This document shows, piece by piece, positions 1-9,326 of a DNA stretch of 64,000 nt. Origin of the DNA: an uncultured Pelagibacteraceae bacterium (GTDB taxonomy: Bacteria; Pseudomonadota; Alphaproteobacteria; Pelagibacterales; Pelagibacteraceae); contig CACKJD010000004.1 in assembly GCA_902600485.1 (NCBI GenBank), positions 1 through 64,000 on the forward strand. The letters are read 5' to 3'. A program made the translations under genes and the position numbers. Numbering within the stretch: the first letter of the stretch is position 1; the number at the start of each line of letters is the position of its first letter. Under the pieces are notes generated by a model. That model worked only from the letters and a program-made list of their open reading frames with translations, was not told the origin of the DNA and ran no database searches.

Positions 1-615
1 GGACAAATGCTAGTACTTTATATATTATGTCTTAAAATGGGTAAACTTAATGATGATATTAAGAAAAAAGATTATATTTCCAAAATCAGAAGCTTATTAA
101 ATTTATCGAAAAACATAGAACTTTCTCTAAAATCCGATAACGATATTCAAACCATATCAAATAGTTTTACAAATATAAAAGGTTCTATGTTTTTAGGTAG
201 AGGTTATTCATATCCAATTGCACTTGAAGGTGCACTTAAATTGAAAGAATTATCTTATATTCATGCAGAAGGTTATCCAGCTGGTGAAATGAAACATGGT
301 CCTTTAGCTTTAATAGAAGATGGTATGCCAGTTGTAGTTATTGCTCCAAGGGATGAGTACTACAAAAAGACAATGTCCAATATGCAAGAGGTTATAGCAA
401 GAGGTGCTAAAGTTTTATTAATAACAAACAAAAGCACTGACGAGATATTTTCAGAAAATATTTGGCAAAAAATTGAAGTTGAGAATACAGATGATGATTT
501 GTTGCCTTTCTTAATAACAATTCCACTTCAAAAATTAGCTTACTATACTGCTCTAAAAAAAGGTTACGACATTGATAAACCTAGAAATCTAGCAAAATCA
601 GTAACTGTAGAGTAA
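1..615 (+). CDS. glmS: Glutamine-fructose-6-phosphate aminotransferase, C-terminal part (partial)
   Basis: This is the 3' end of GlmS, which makes glucosamine-6-phosphate from fructose-6-phosphate and glutamine for cell-wall and LPS precursors in the cytoplasm. The reading frame is open from base 1, so the gene starts upstream of the window and the ATG at 7 is internal. Only the isomerase half is visible: the end of the first SIS domain and the whole second SIS domain, with the family stretch HAEGYPAGEMKHGPLALI and the nearly invariant C-terminus PRNLAKSVTVE. The N-terminal glutaminase domain is outside the window. A T-rich stretch follows the stop, but I see no clear hairpin. Confidence 0.96.
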   Translation, partial: GQMLVLYILCLKMGKLNDDIKKKDYISKIRSLLNLSKNIELSLKSDNDIQTISNSFTNIKGSMFLGRGYSYPIALEGALKLKELSYIHAEGYPAGEMKHGPLALIEDGMPVVVIAPRDEYYKKTMSNMQEVIARGAKVLLITNKSTDEIFSENIWQKIEVENTDDDLLPFLITIPLQKLAYYTALKKGYDIDKPRNLAKSVTVE

Positions 616-680
616 TTTTTTTTATATTATCTATTCTAATTTGACATAATTTGGATATATATTCATCTTAAGGTTGAAAT

Positions 681-2060
681 ATGAAAAATTGGAAAGTTAA
701 TTCTTGGAGAAAATACCCAGTTAAGCACATTCCATCTTATGATGATGAGAAAGAACTTAACACGGTGTTAAATAAGTTGAAGTCGTCACCACCATTAGTT
801 TTTGCTGGAGAGACTAGACATCTAAAAGATCAACTTGCTGAAGTTGTAGATGGTAAAGCTTTTTTACTTCAAGGAGGAGACTGTGCAGAAAGTTTTGCAG
901 AATTTCATCCTGATAACATAAGAGATACTTTTAAAGTTATTTTACAAATGTCTTTAGTTTTAACATATTCGGCATCTTTACCAGTTGTTAAGCTCGGTAG
1001 AATTGCAGGTCAATTCTCTAAACCGAGAAGTGCACCTACTGAAAAACAAGGTGACAAAGAATTGCCAAGCTATTTAGGTGACAATATAAATTCAATTGAA
1101 TTTAATGAGAAGGCTAGAAGGCCGGATCCAAAAAGGTTGTTTAGAGCATACTCTCAATCAGCATCAACATTGAACTTATTAAGAGCCTTTTCCAATGGTG
1201 GTTTTGCTGATTTAAAAAAAGTACACTTATGGAATTTAGGCTATATTAAAAATAGTCCTCAAGCTAAAAAATTTAAAGAATTAGAAGACAAAATTGCAGA
1301 CGCACTTGGATTCATGGCAGCATGTGGAATAACTCCAGAATTTAATAGAAGACTTTATACCGTCAATTTTTGGACATCACATGAAGCACTTCATTTGCCA
1401 TTCGAAGAGAGCATGACAAGGATAGACTCAACTACTGGTGAATATCATGATACTTCAGCTCACTTTGTTTGGATTGGTGATAGAACTAGACAACTAGATG
1501 GTGGCCATGTTGAATTTTGTAAGGGGATAGAAAATCCAATCGGAATTAAATGTGGACCAACCTCAAAAGCAGATGAAATAGCTAAAATTTGTGAGGTTTT
1601 GAATCCTAAAAATGAAAAAGGTAAAATTACTTTAATCTCAAGATATGGTCACGATAAAGTTGAAAAGTTTTTACCAAAACTTATCAGAGGAATTAAAAAA
1701 GAGGGGTTAAATGTTGTTTGGTCATGTGATCCAATGCATGGTAATACTTTAGTCTCTACAACAGGATTTAAGACAAGACCTTTCAATAATGTGGTAAAAG
1801 AAGTAAAAAATGTTTTTGAGGTTCATCAAAGTGAAGGTTCTTATGCTGGAGGCTTACATATTGAAATGACTGGCCAAAATGTAACAGAATGCACTGGTGG
1901 TGCAAAAAATATTTCAGACCAAGATCTGTCAAGTAGATACCACACACATTGTGACCCAAGGTTAAATGCAGATCAGGCCCTAGAATTAGCGTTCTTAATA
2001 TCTGATGAAATTAAGAAAAATTCAAATTACGCAAAAAATATTATTAGAGCGGCTTCTTAA
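681..2060 (+). CDS. aroH: Class II (plant-type) 3-deoxy-7-phosphoheptulonate synthase
   Basis: DAHP synthase condenses phosphoenolpyruvate and erythrose-4-phosphate, the first step of the shikimate pathway to aromatic amino acids. At 459 residues it has the normal length of the class II family. Family marks include LLQGGDCAESF near the N-terminus (metal-binding Cys68), GIKCGPT, WSCDPMHGNT and GGLHIEMTGQNVTEC, which build the active site and metal site. It is unrelated in sequence to the E. coli class I enzymes AroF/G/H, so the symbol follows common annotation use only. It sits alone between glmS and nadE with short gaps. TTGACA lies at 641-646, but no well-spaced -10 box accompanies it. Confidence 0.95.
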   Translation: MKNWKVNSWRKYPVKHIPSYDDEKELNTVLNKLKSSPPLVFAGETRHLKDQLAEVVDGKAFLLQGGDCAESFAEFHPDNIRDTFKVILQMSLVLTYSASLPVVKLGRIAGQFSKPRSAPTEKQGDKELPSYLGDNINSIEFNEKARRPDPKRLFRAYSQSASTLNLLRAFSNGGFADLKKVHLWNLGYIKNSPQAKKFKELEDKIADALGFMAACGITPEFNRRLYTVNFWTSHEALHLPFEESMTRIDSTTGEYHDTSAHFVWIGDRTRQLDGGHVEFCKGIENPIGIKCGPTSKADEIAKICEVLNPKNEKGKITLISRYGHDKVEKFLPKLIRGIKKEGLNVVWSCDPMHGNTLVSTTGFKTRPFNNVVKEVKNVFEVHQSEGSYAGGLHIEMTGQNVTECTGGAKNISDQDLSSRYHTHCDPRLNADQALELAFLISDEIKKNSNYAKNIIRAAS

Positions 2061-2063
2061 GAG

Positions 2064-2086
2064 CCTAATTTCTTAGATTGATTAGG
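2064..2086 (+). other. Small inverted repeat after aroH
   Basis: CCTAAT (2064-2069) and ATTAGG (2081-2086) form a perfect six-base inverted repeat with an 11-base loop, just after the aroH stop. No T-run follows, so it is not a classical intrinsic terminator. It could be a weak mRNA 3' end structure or chance. Confidence 0.3.
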
Positions 2087-2107
2087 TATGACTATTAATT
2101 CTATACA
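2078..2107 (+). promoter_or_regulatory. Candidate nadE promoter
   Basis: TTGATT (2078-2083) is followed after 18 bases by TATACA (2102-2107), about 30 bases before the nadE start. Its -35 overlaps the small inverted repeat after aroH. In such AT-rich DNA this match is only suggestive. Confidence 0.35.
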
Positions 2108-2137
2108 ATAATAATGAAAAAAGAATATACGTAGATT

Positions 2138-3796
2138 ATGGTAACAAAATTAAAAATTGCACTAGCTCAGTTAAACCCACTTGTGGGAGATGTAATTGGA
2201 AATACAAAAAAGTTAATAGATGTTAGATCAAAACTAGATGAAGATATTGATATTTTAGTTGCTCCAGAATTATATATTTCTGGATATCCAATAGATGACT
2301 TGGTTTTAAGAGAGGATTTTTTAGATCTTGTAGAAAAAGAAATAAACAACCTTGCAAAAATTACCATTGACAATAAGTCTGCAATAATTGTTGGGGCACC
2401 CAGAAAAAAAGCTGGTGCAATAAGAAATTCAGTATTTGTAATAGAAAAAGGCGAGATTATATCAGTAAAAGATAAATACGAATTACCCAACACAGGTGTG
2501 TTTGATGAGCAAAGAATATTTGAAAAAGGTGTCTTGGAAAATTGCGTAAAAATAAAAGGTGTTAATTTTGGTTTACCAATTTGTGAAGATATATGGAAAG
2601 AAACAGTTTTAAAAAAACTTTCTCAATCTGGTGCAGAAATTTTAATCGCTATAAATGCATCTCCTTTTACAATATCTAAGTATGATGAAAGAAATGATGT
2701 TGCATTAAGTAGAGTAAAAGAGACAAAACTTCCAATAGTGTATTTAAATAGAACTGGAGGACAAGATGAGCTGATATTTGATGGATCATCATTTTCTTTA
2801 AACTATGATGGAAAAAAATTTTCTAGTCTTGAAGAATTTAAAGAAGATATCTCAATAATTAATTTTAGTAAAAATAACGGTAAATGGATAGGGTATGGAA
2901 ATTTAAAAGAAAATTCTTCTCAATCTGAAAGATTATATAAGGCATTAGTTTTAGGTTTGAGAGACTATGTGAAAAATAATAAATTTTCAGGAGTAGTTTT
3001 AGGACTATCAGGAGGAGTGGACTCTGCTTTAGTTGCAGCTCTTGCAACAGATGCATTTGGATCAAAATTTGTTCAGGCAATAATGTTACCAAGTCCTTAT
3101 ACTGGTGAAGAAAGTTTAAAAGATGCAAAAGATGTAGCTACCTTATTAAATATAAAATATTCCAATTTAAAAATTAGTGAAGCAATGAAAACAGTAGATG
3201 AGATTTTAGGAGACTTTAAAGGGCCGAATTTTACAGCAGGTATCACTGAGGAAAATATTCAATCAAGACTTAGAGGTCTTTTGCTTATGGCATTATCTAA
3301 TAGATATGGATACATGGTATTAGCAACAGGAAATAAATCAGAGTATGCTGTCGGTTATTCAACTTTATATGGTGATATGTGTGGAGGGTTTGCACCAATA
3401 AAAGATGTTTGGAAAACTGATGTCTTTAAACTTTGTGAATGGAGAAATAAAAACTTTTCAGATTTATTTAAAGGACCAAAAGGAAAAGTTATACCGAATA
3501 ATATAATTAAAAAAGAACCAACTGCTGAGTTAAGAGATAATCAAAAAGATACAGATAGTTTGCCTGAGTATAATGTTCTTGATGAAATTCTAAAAGGACT
3601 TGTAGAAGAGGAAATCTCGGTTGAAAAAATTGTTACAAAAGGTTTTGATAGAAATGTTGTTGAAAAAACAGCTAAACTTTTAGCAAAATCAGAATATAAA
3701 AGATTTCAAGCAGCACCTGGACCCAAAGTAACCAATAAAGCTTTTGGAAGAGACAGAAGATTTCCGCTAACAAGTGGATTTAGAAATTGGAATTAA
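2138..3796 (+). CDS. nadE: Glutamine-dependent NAD+ synthetase
   Basis: This enzyme converts nicotinic acid adenine dinucleotide to NAD+ with ATP, using ammonia released from glutamine. It has two domains. The N-terminal nitrilase-like glutaminase spans about residues 5-255, with the Glu-Lys-Cys triad visible as E44 (APELYISGYP), K113 and C149 (LPICED). The C-terminal synthetase spans about 270-552, with the PP-loop motif SGGVDS at 291-296. The 552-residue length suits the two-domain bacterial form. The stop codon overlaps the cysS ATG by one base (TAATG), so the two genes are probably translationally coupled. Confidence 0.96.
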   Translation: MVTKLKIALAQLNPLVGDVIGNTKKLIDVRSKLDEDIDILVAPELYISGYPIDDLVLREDFLDLVEKEINNLAKITIDNKSAIIVGAPRKKAGAIRNSVFVIEKGEIISVKDKYELPNTGVFDEQRIFEKGVLENCVKIKGVNFGLPICEDIWKETVLKKLSQSGAEILIAINASPFTISKYDERNDVALSRVKETKLPIVYLNRTGGQDELIFDGSSFSLNYDGKKFSSLEEFKEDISIINFSKNNGKWIGYGNLKENSSQSERLYKALVLGLRDYVKNNKFSGVVLGLSGGVDSALVAALATDAFGSKFVQAIMLPSPYTGEESLKDAKDVATLLNIKYSNLKISEAMKTVDEILGDFKGPNFTAGITEENIQSRLRGLLLMALSNRYGYMVLATGNKSEYAVGYSTLYGDMCGGFAPIKDVWKTDVFKLCEWRNKNFSDLFKGPKGKVIPNNIIKKEPTAELRDNQKDTDSLPEYNVLDEILKGLVEEEISVEKIVTKGFDRNVVEKTAKLLAKSEYKRFQAAPGPKVTNKAFGRDRRFPLTSGFRNWN

Positions 3797-5157
3797 TGAA
3801 TAGAGACATTTATTTAAGCAATAGTTTGGGTGGTAGAAAAGAAAAATTCAAACCAATAAATCCTAAAAAAGTTAGAATGTATGTTTGTGGACCAACAGTA
3901 TATGATGACCCACATATAGGTAATGCAAGACCCCTTGTTGTATTTGATATTTTATTTAAAATTCTTAAATGTAAATTTGGAAATTCCTCAGTTGTATATG
4001 TTAGAAATATTACCGATGTTGATGATAAGATTATTGAGGGTGCAAAACAAAAAAAAATATTAATAAATAAGCTAACTACAGATATTACAAAACGATTTAA
4101 TGAGGATTGTGATTATTTAAATTGTGAAAAACCATCTTTTGAACCAAAAGCAACTGAAAATATCCCTTTAATGATTGATATGATAAAAATTTTAATTAAA
4201 AAAAATAATGCATATGAAAATAACTCTCACGTTTATTTTGACGTATCGAGTTTTAAAGATTATGGAAAATTATCAAACAAAAATGTCGATCAACTCTTTG
4301 CAGGGGCACGAGTTGAAGTTTCAGAAAATAAAAAAAGGCCTGAAGATTTTGTTTTATGGAAACCATCTTTGAAGGAAGAGCCAGGATGGGACTCTCCATG
4401 GGGCAGAGGTAGACCAGGCTGGCATATAGAATGTTCTGCAATGTCAAAAAAATATCTTGGGGATACTTTTGATATACATGGAGGCGGAAGAGACTTGTTA
4501 TTCCCTCATCACGAAAATGAGATAGCCCAATCACGTTGTGCTAATGACAATAAAAGTCTCTCTAATTTTTGGATACATAATGGTTTTATTACAGTTTCAA
4601 ATGAAAAAATGTCCAAGTCTTTGGGGAATATTTATAAGATAAAGGATTTTTATAAAAAGTATAACGGGCAAGTTGTAAGATTAGCACTAATGTCAACACA
4701 TTATAAACAAGCAATGGATTGGAGTGACGATTTATTATTACAGTCACAAAAAACTTTAGATAAATGGTATGAGCATCAAAAGAAACCAGAAGGGAAAGTT
4801 TTAATACCAGATGAGGATTTAAATCCTCTTTATGACGATATAAATACACCTGGCTATATAAGCAATATTCATAAATTATACGATAAAGCTTCAAAAGGAT
4901 CAGATAAAGATAAAGAAATTTTTACAATGGCATGTAATTTTATAGGTCTTTTAATTGAGCCAAAATCAAAATGGCTAGAGTTCAAAAAAAATATTTTAGA
5001 AATTTCAGAGGAAGAAATTTTACAAAAGATAAAAGATAGGAACAAAGCAAGAGACAATAAAAATTACGAATTAGCTGATAAAATAAGAAATGAGCTTTTA
5101 GACAAAGGTGTTTTAATTGAAGATAAAGATGATAAAACAACCTGGAAAATAAAATGA
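3796..5157 (+). CDS. cysS: Cysteinyl-tRNA synthetase
   Basis: A class I aminoacyl-tRNA synthetase that charges tRNA-Cys. I place the start at the ATG at 3796, giving 453 residues, because an in-frame TTG at 3787 would add three residues inside nadE. The Rossmann signature HIGN is at 40-43 and KMSKS at 271-275. The zinc ligands expected from the E. coli enzyme are present as C31, C213, H238 and E242. It overlaps nadE by one base upstream and cimA by four bases downstream (ATGA), so nadE-cysS-cimA reads as one unit. Confidence 0.96.
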   Translation: MNRDIYLSNSLGGRKEKFKPINPKKVRMYVCGPTVYDDPHIGNARPLVVFDILFKILKCKFGNSSVVYVRNITDVDDKIIEGAKQKKILINKLTTDITKRFNEDCDYLNCEKPSFEPKATENIPLMIDMIKILIKKNNAYENNSHVYFDVSSFKDYGKLSNKNVDQLFAGARVEVSENKKRPEDFVLWKPSLKEEPGWDSPWGRGRPGWHIECSAMSKKYLGDTFDIHGGGRDLLFPHHENEIAQSRCANDNKSLSNFWIHNGFITVSNEKMSKSLGNIYKIKDFYKKYNGQVVRLALMSTHYKQAMDWSDDLLLQSQKTLDKWYEHQKKPEGKVLIPDEDLNPLYDDINTPGYISNIHKLYDKASKGSDKDKEIFTMACNFIGLLIEPKSKWLEFKKNILEISEEEILQKIKDRNKARDNKNYELADKIRNELLDKGVLIEDKDDKTTWKIK

Positions 5158-6755
5158 CTAAAGAAAGACTATATATATTTGATACAACGTTGAGAGATGG
5201 TGCACAAACTCAAGGCGTACACTTTTCTATTGATGAAAAAACAAAAATAGCACACGCATTAGATAATTTAGGTGTAGATTATATTGAAGGTGGCTGGCCT
5301 GGTGCAAATCCATCAGATACTGAATTTTTCCAAAAAGGTTTAAATCTTAAAAATTCTACTTTTACAGCTTTTGGAATGACTAAGAAAGCAGGTAGAAGTG
5401 CGGAAAATGATCCTGGATTATCTGCAATACTTAATTCAAATACAAATGCAGTTTGTGTAGTAGGAAAGTCATGGGATTTCCATGTTGATGTGGCATTAGG
5501 AATTTCAAACGAAGAAAACTTAGAAAACATAAAAGAAACTACAAAACATTTTGTTAAAAATAATAAAGAGTTTATGTTTGATGCTGAACATTTTTTTGAT
5601 GGTTATAAATGTAATCCAAAGTATGCATTAGCATGTGTTAAAGCTGCTTATGACAATGGAGCTAAATGGATTGTGCTTTGTGACACAAATGGAGGAACAC
5701 TTCCTCATGAGGTAACTAAAATAGTTAAGGAAGTATCAGAACATATTCCTGGCGAAAACTTAGGAATACACGCGCATAATGATACAGGTAACGCCGTGGC
5801 CAATTCAATTGCAGCTGTATTATCTGGAGCAAGACAAATTCAAGGAACAATAAATGGTTTAGGTGAAAGATGTGGCAACGCAAACTTAATGTCAATTATT
5901 CCAACATTTCATCTTAAAAAAGAATTATCAGATAAATTTGATATAAACATTAAAGAAAAAAATATAAAACATATAACTCAATGTTCTAGATTGCTTGATG
6001 AGATATTAAATAGAAAACCAAACAAACATTTACCATATGTTGGAGCTGCAGCATTTTCTCACAAAGGCGGTTTACACGTGTCAGCAGTTCAAAAGGATCC
6101 CAAAACTTATGAACATATAGATCCAGAGGATGTAGGTAATAATAGAAATATTGTTGTCTCAGACCAGTCAGGTAAATCCAATATCCTATCAAGACTAAAA
6201 ACTATAGGAATTGTAATTGAAGAAAATGATCCAAAAATAAAAAAATTACTTGAGGAAGTAAAAGATAGAGAGTTTATAGGTTACAGCTATGATGGTGCTG
6301 ATGCATCTTTTGAATTATTAGCTCGAAGAGTTATGGGCGAAATACCAAGATATATTTCTATTAAAGAATACGATGTATCTGTATCAAAAAATAAGCAAGA
6401 ACAAATTATTTCCAAAGCAAAAGCAAAACTAGAAGTTGATGGTGAGCAAATTATTTGTGAAGGCGAAGGCAATGGACCTGTTCACGCACTCGATAATGCC
6501 ATAAGAAACAATGTAACAAAACTAGAAAAATATTCCAAATATTTAAAAGATCTCAAACTTGTTGATTATAAGGTTAGAATTTTAAACACAGGCACAGAAG
6601 CTACTACTAGAGTATCGATTGAGAGTACTGACTCCCAAGGAAAGAATTGGTTCACTATAGGTGTTTCACCAAACATAATTGATGCATCTTTTAAAGCTTT
6701 AATCGATAGTCTTGATTTTAAGTTGTTTAAAGACAAAGCTCCCGCAAGCAAATAG
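5154..6755 (+). CDS. cimA: (R)-citramalate synthase
   Basis: An alpha-isopropylmalate-synthase-like enzyme of the CimA type (533 residues), which condenses pyruvate and acetyl-CoA to citramalate and so gives a threonine-independent route to 2-oxobutyrate and isoleucine. The HMGL-like TIM barrel opens with FDTTLRDGAQTQG, and HAHNDTGNAVANS and GLGERCGNANL are further barrel motifs. The LeuA-type dimerisation/regulatory domain occupies roughly residues 400-525. Its length and N-terminus fit CimA better than LeuA, but substrate choice cannot be proven from sequence. It overlaps cysS by four bases and abuts the next gene without a gap. Confidence 0.88.
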   Translation: MTKERLYIFDTTLRDGAQTQGVHFSIDEKTKIAHALDNLGVDYIEGGWPGANPSDTEFFQKGLNLKNSTFTAFGMTKKAGRSAENDPGLSAILNSNTNAVCVVGKSWDFHVDVALGISNEENLENIKETTKHFVKNNKEFMFDAEHFFDGYKCNPKYALACVKAAYDNGAKWIVLCDTNGGTLPHEVTKIVKEVSEHIPGENLGIHAHNDTGNAVANSIAAVLSGARQIQGTINGLGERCGNANLMSIIPTFHLKKELSDKFDINIKEKNIKHITQCSRLLDEILNRKPNKHLPYVGAAAFSHKGGLHVSAVQKDPKTYEHIDPEDVGNNRNIVVSDQSGKSNILSRLKTIGIVIEENDPKIKKLLEEVKDREFIGYSYDGADASFELLARRVMGEIPRYISIKEYDVSVSKNKQEQIISKAKAKLEVDGEQIICEGEGNGPVHALDNAIRNNVTKLEKYSKYLKDLKLVDYKVRILNTGTEATTRVSIESTDSQGKNWFTIGVSPNIIDASFKALIDSLDFKLFKDKAPASK

Positions 6756-7616
6756 ATGAAAATAAAAAAGTTTTCTGAGAAACCTAAAGATTTTAAAAAT
6801 AGAGTAGGTGCCGAGCCTATTGTTTGTTACCCAAATGATAAAATAAACAATAATCTTAAAATATTACATGAAGCGAGAAAACACCTTAAACAAATTGATG
6901 AGGTTATAGTACCACCAAGAGATGCTAAAACATTTAATGTTAAATCAGGTAATTTTTTTAGGGTAGAAAGCGTTGAAGGTCCACAGGTTGGCGATCTTAA
7001 TCTATTTAATGATGAAAATTTAGATGAAAAATTTTATTCTGGTAAGACTAGAGCGTTATATGGAACTCATATTTCAGTAGGTGATAAAATGTTCAGTAGT
7101 TTCCCTTATCTTAGGTCTCTAGCTACAATAACATGGGATACTTTAGACTGGTATGGTTATGATAAAGACGGAGGTTCAGTCCATGATGTTATAGGCACAA
7201 GATGTGATCCTTATACATCTAAGCTAATTTCAGATAAAGATTACCATTATTGCTGTCACTCAAATTTAACTAGAGCTTTGGTAAAAGAAAAAAATATTAA
7301 ATTAGATGAGGCCGAAAAGATAGTTCATGATGTATTAAATGTTTTTATGCTCACTGGTTTTACTAATGATACAAAACAATATTTTATGAAATCAAGCCCA
7401 GTAAGACCCGGAGATTATTTGGAGTTTTTTGCAGAAACAAATTTATTAGGTGCTTTATCTGCATGCCCAGGTGGAGATTGTGGTTCAGAACATTCATCTG
7501 ATGTTGCTAAATGCTATCCTTTAAAAGTATCTATTTGGGGTGTTGATAAAAAATATTTAGACGGGATAAGTTTTTCAAAACCATCTAGTTATAATAGAAA
7601 TCACGGAATTAAATAA
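6756..7616 (+). CDS. DUF1989 (urea carboxylase-associated family) protein
   Basis: A 286-residue cytoplasmic protein of the DUF1989 family. Typical stretches are the core GNFFRVESVEGPQVGDLN and the Cys/His-rich segments GTRCDPYTS, YHYCCHSN and CPGGDCGSEHSSD, likely metal ligands. Some paralogues next to urea carboxylase form carboxyguanidine deiminase (CgdAB); others are called aminomethyltransferase-associated. No urea carboxylase, allophanate hydrolase or partner subunit is present here, so I do not assign that reaction. The ATG directly follows the cimA stop, implying co-transcription with cimA. The true substrate is unknown, but family membership is clear. Confidence 0.85.
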   Translation: MKIKKFSEKPKDFKNRVGAEPIVCYPNDKINNNLKILHEARKHLKQIDEVIVPPRDAKTFNVKSGNFFRVESVEGPQVGDLNLFNDENLDEKFYSGKTRALYGTHISVGDKMFSSFPYLRSLATITWDTLDWYGYDKDGGSVHDVIGTRCDPYTSKLISDKDYHYCCHSNLTRALVKEKNIKLDEAEKIVHDVLNVFMLTGFTNDTKQYFMKSSPVRPGDYLEFFAETNLLGALSACPGGDCGSEHSSDVAKCYPLKVSIWGVDKKYLDGISFSKPSSYNRNHGIK

Positions 7617-7619
7617 CTT

Positions 7620-8333
7620 ATGGCTAAAGGCAATGTTACTTTTATTTTACATAAGCCTCAGCTTTCAGAAAATATAGGAGCATGTGCAAGAGGAATAAAA
7701 AATTTTGGTTTTAATAAACTTGTATTAATAGACCCTAAACCTTTATTTCCTAATGATAAAATAATAGCTACATCAGTTGGAGCAAAAGATATCATTAAAA
7801 AAAGTAAAGTATATAAAAACCTTGAAAATGTAGTTGGACAGATTGATATTTTGATTGCAACATCTGCAAGAATTAGAAACAAGAATATTAAACATATAGA
7901 ATTAAAAGATTTAATAAAAATAAATTTCAAAAAAAAAGTAGGATTTTTGTTTGGTTCAGAGGCATCTGGTTTATCAAATAATGAAATAACCTATACAAAT
8001 TATACTCTAAGTATTTCTACTGATAAAAATTTTAAATCATTAAATTTATCTCATAGCCTTATAATTATAGCACAATACATTTCAAATTTATTATCTAAAG
8101 AAAAATTTAAACCAAAAAAAACTAAAAAGTTTAAAGCAGCGTCTAAAAAAGAAATTTTAGCAATGACAAATCTTTGTATAAAACATCTCAATCAAATAAA
8201 TTTTTTTAAACAAAAAGAAAAGAAACCTATAATGCTTGAAAATTTAAGAAATATTTTTTACAAAATGGAATTATCAGATAAAGAAACACGTATTTTATCG
8301 AGTGTATTTGCAAGTTTAGGAAAAAAACGCTGA
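7620..8333 (+). CDS. trmJ: TrmJ-like SPOUT tRNA/rRNA 2'-O-methyltransferase
   Basis: A 237-residue SpoU/SPOUT-class RNA methyltransferase. The N-terminus ILHKPQLSENIGACARGIKNFGF is the SpoU motif 1 region, GFLFGSEASGLSNNE is motif 2 and SLNLSHSLIII is motif 3, together forming the trefoil-knot SAM site (about residues 5-160). A C-terminal extension of about 70 residues matches the TrmJ type, which 2'-O-methylates nucleotide 32 of the tRNA anticodon loop. The start lies three bases after the preceding stop. The last codons directly precede the rpsD promoter. Confidence 0.85.
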   Translation: MAKGNVTFILHKPQLSENIGACARGIKNFGFNKLVLIDPKPLFPNDKIIATSVGAKDIIKKSKVYKNLENVVGQIDILIATSARIRNKNIKHIELKDLIKINFKKKVGFLFGSEASGLSNNEITYTNYTLSISTDKNFKSLNLSHSLIIIAQYISNLLSKEKFKPKKTKKFKAASKKEILAMTNLCIKHLNQINFFKQKEKKPIMLENLRNIFYKMELSDKETRILSSVFASLGKKR

Positions 8334-8362
8334 TTGACAAAATTTTATGTATCTTTATAAGA
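8334..8362 (+). promoter_or_regulatory. Candidate rpsD promoter
   Basis: A consensus -35 TTGACA (8334-8339) begins on the base after the trmJ stop codon. A -10 box follows as TATAAG (8356-8361, 16-base spacer) or ATAAGA (8357-8362, 17-base spacer). The expected start site near 8368 lies only about six bases before the rpsD ATG, so the message would be almost leaderless. Confidence 0.65.
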
Positions 8363-8373
8363 CCCAGTAATTA

Positions 8374-8991
8374 ATGACAAAAAGATTAAAATCTAAACAT
8401 AAAGTTGATAGAAGATTAAAAGTCAACCTTTGGGGAAGACCTAAAAGTCCATTCAACAAAAGAGCTTACCCTCCTGGACAACATGGCCAAACTAAAAATT
8501 CAAAACCATCAGATTATGGTATTCAACTTCAAGCAAAACAAAAACTAAAATCTTATTACGGAAATTTAAATGAGAGACAATTTAGAAATATGTATAGAAA
8601 AGCCATTATGAAAAAAGGTGATACTGCTGAAAACTTAATAGGTTTATTAGAGAGAAGATTAGACTCAGTTGTTTACAGAGCTAAATTTTCAACAACAATT
8701 TTTTCATCAAGACAATTTATTAATCATGGTCACGTCAGAGTAAATGGTAAGAAAGTTAATATATCAAGTTATCAGTTAAGAGATGAAGACACTGTAGAAA
8801 TAAGAGATAAATCAAAACAACTTGCAATCATCGATATAGCGCTAGCAAGTAAAGAGAGAGAAACGCCCGAGTATTTACAAGTTGATGAGAAAAATAGAAA
8901 AATTAAATTTGTTAGAACGCCAAAATTTGAAGAAGTTCCTTATCCAGTGGTTATGGAACCTAACTTAGTTATTGAATATTACTCTAGATAA
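8374..8991 (+). CDS. rpsD: 30S ribosomal protein S4
   Basis: S4 is a primary 16S rRNA-binding protein that nucleates small-subunit assembly. The 205-residue protein begins with the conserved alphaproteobacterial N-terminus ([20 protein letters not shown]) and carries an S4 RNA-binding domain at about residues 93-155 ([26 protein letters not shown]). As usual in alphaproteobacteria it lies outside the alpha operon. It has its own consensus promoter immediately upstream and no visible Shine-Dalgarno sequence. Its end is only two bases from the convergent grxD end. Confidence 0.98.
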   Translation: MTKRLKSKHKVDRRLKVNLWGRPKSPFNKRAYPPGQHGQTKNSKPSDYGIQLQAKQKLKSYYGNLNERQFRNMYRKAIMKKGDTAENLIGLLERRLDSVVYRAKFSTTIFSSRQFINHGHVRVNGKKVNISSYQLRDEDTVEIRDKSKQLAIIDIALASKERETPEYLQVDEKNRKIKFVRTPKFEEVPYPVVMEPNLVIEYYSR

Positions 8992-8993
8992 AA

Positions 8994-9326
8994 TTATTTT
9001 TTATATTTAATTTGTTTATCTTCAAAAAGCTTTTTAAGCTCTCCGTTTTCAAACATCTCTTTGACAATATCACAACCACCAACAAATTCTTTTTTAACAT
9101 ATAATTGTGGAACAGTTGGCCATTCACTAAACTTTTTTATACCCTCTCTAATATTTTGATCGCTAAGTACATTAACACTTTTAAAATTAACTTCTAAAAT
9201 TTTTAACATATTTGCAACAGCCATTGAAAAACCACACTCAGGTGCATCAGGTGTGCCTTTCATAAACAAGCAGACTTCATTTGTATTTATATTATTTTCA
9301 ATTAATTCTTTAATTTGTTGGTCCAT
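8994..9326 (-). CDS. grxD: Monothiol glutaredoxin, Grx4/GrxD family
   Basis: A CGFS-type monothiol glutaredoxin of 110 residues. These proteins carry or transfer [2Fe-2S] clusters with glutathione and work with BolA proteins. The active-site motif CGFS is at 31-34 within KGTPDAPECGFSM, and WPTVPQLYVKKEFVGGCDI is the conserved glutathione-binding segment. The start overlaps the bolA gene upstream by 17 bases, the expected gene pair for an Fe-S carrier/regulator complex. It is the last gene of the - strand purine unit. Confidence 0.96.
   Translation of the reverse strand: MDQQIKELIENNINTNEVCLFMKGTPDAPECGFSMAVANMLKILEVNFKSVNVLSDQNIREGIKKFSEWPTVPQLYVKKEFVGGCDIVKEMFENGELKKLFEDKQIKYKK

Noticed and set aside
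7..615. ATG at 7 as the true start of a 202-residue protein
   Set aside because: The frame is open back to base 1 and the sequence is the middle of a GlmS isomerase domain, so the gene is cut by the window edge.
617..624. T-run after glmS as an intrinsic terminator
   Set aside because: No stable GC-containing stem precedes the run of T.
641..665. TTGACA upstream of aroH as a promoter
   Set aside because: The -35 is perfect, but the TATATA/TATATT candidates are only 9-11 bases away and no -10 fits at 16-18 bases.
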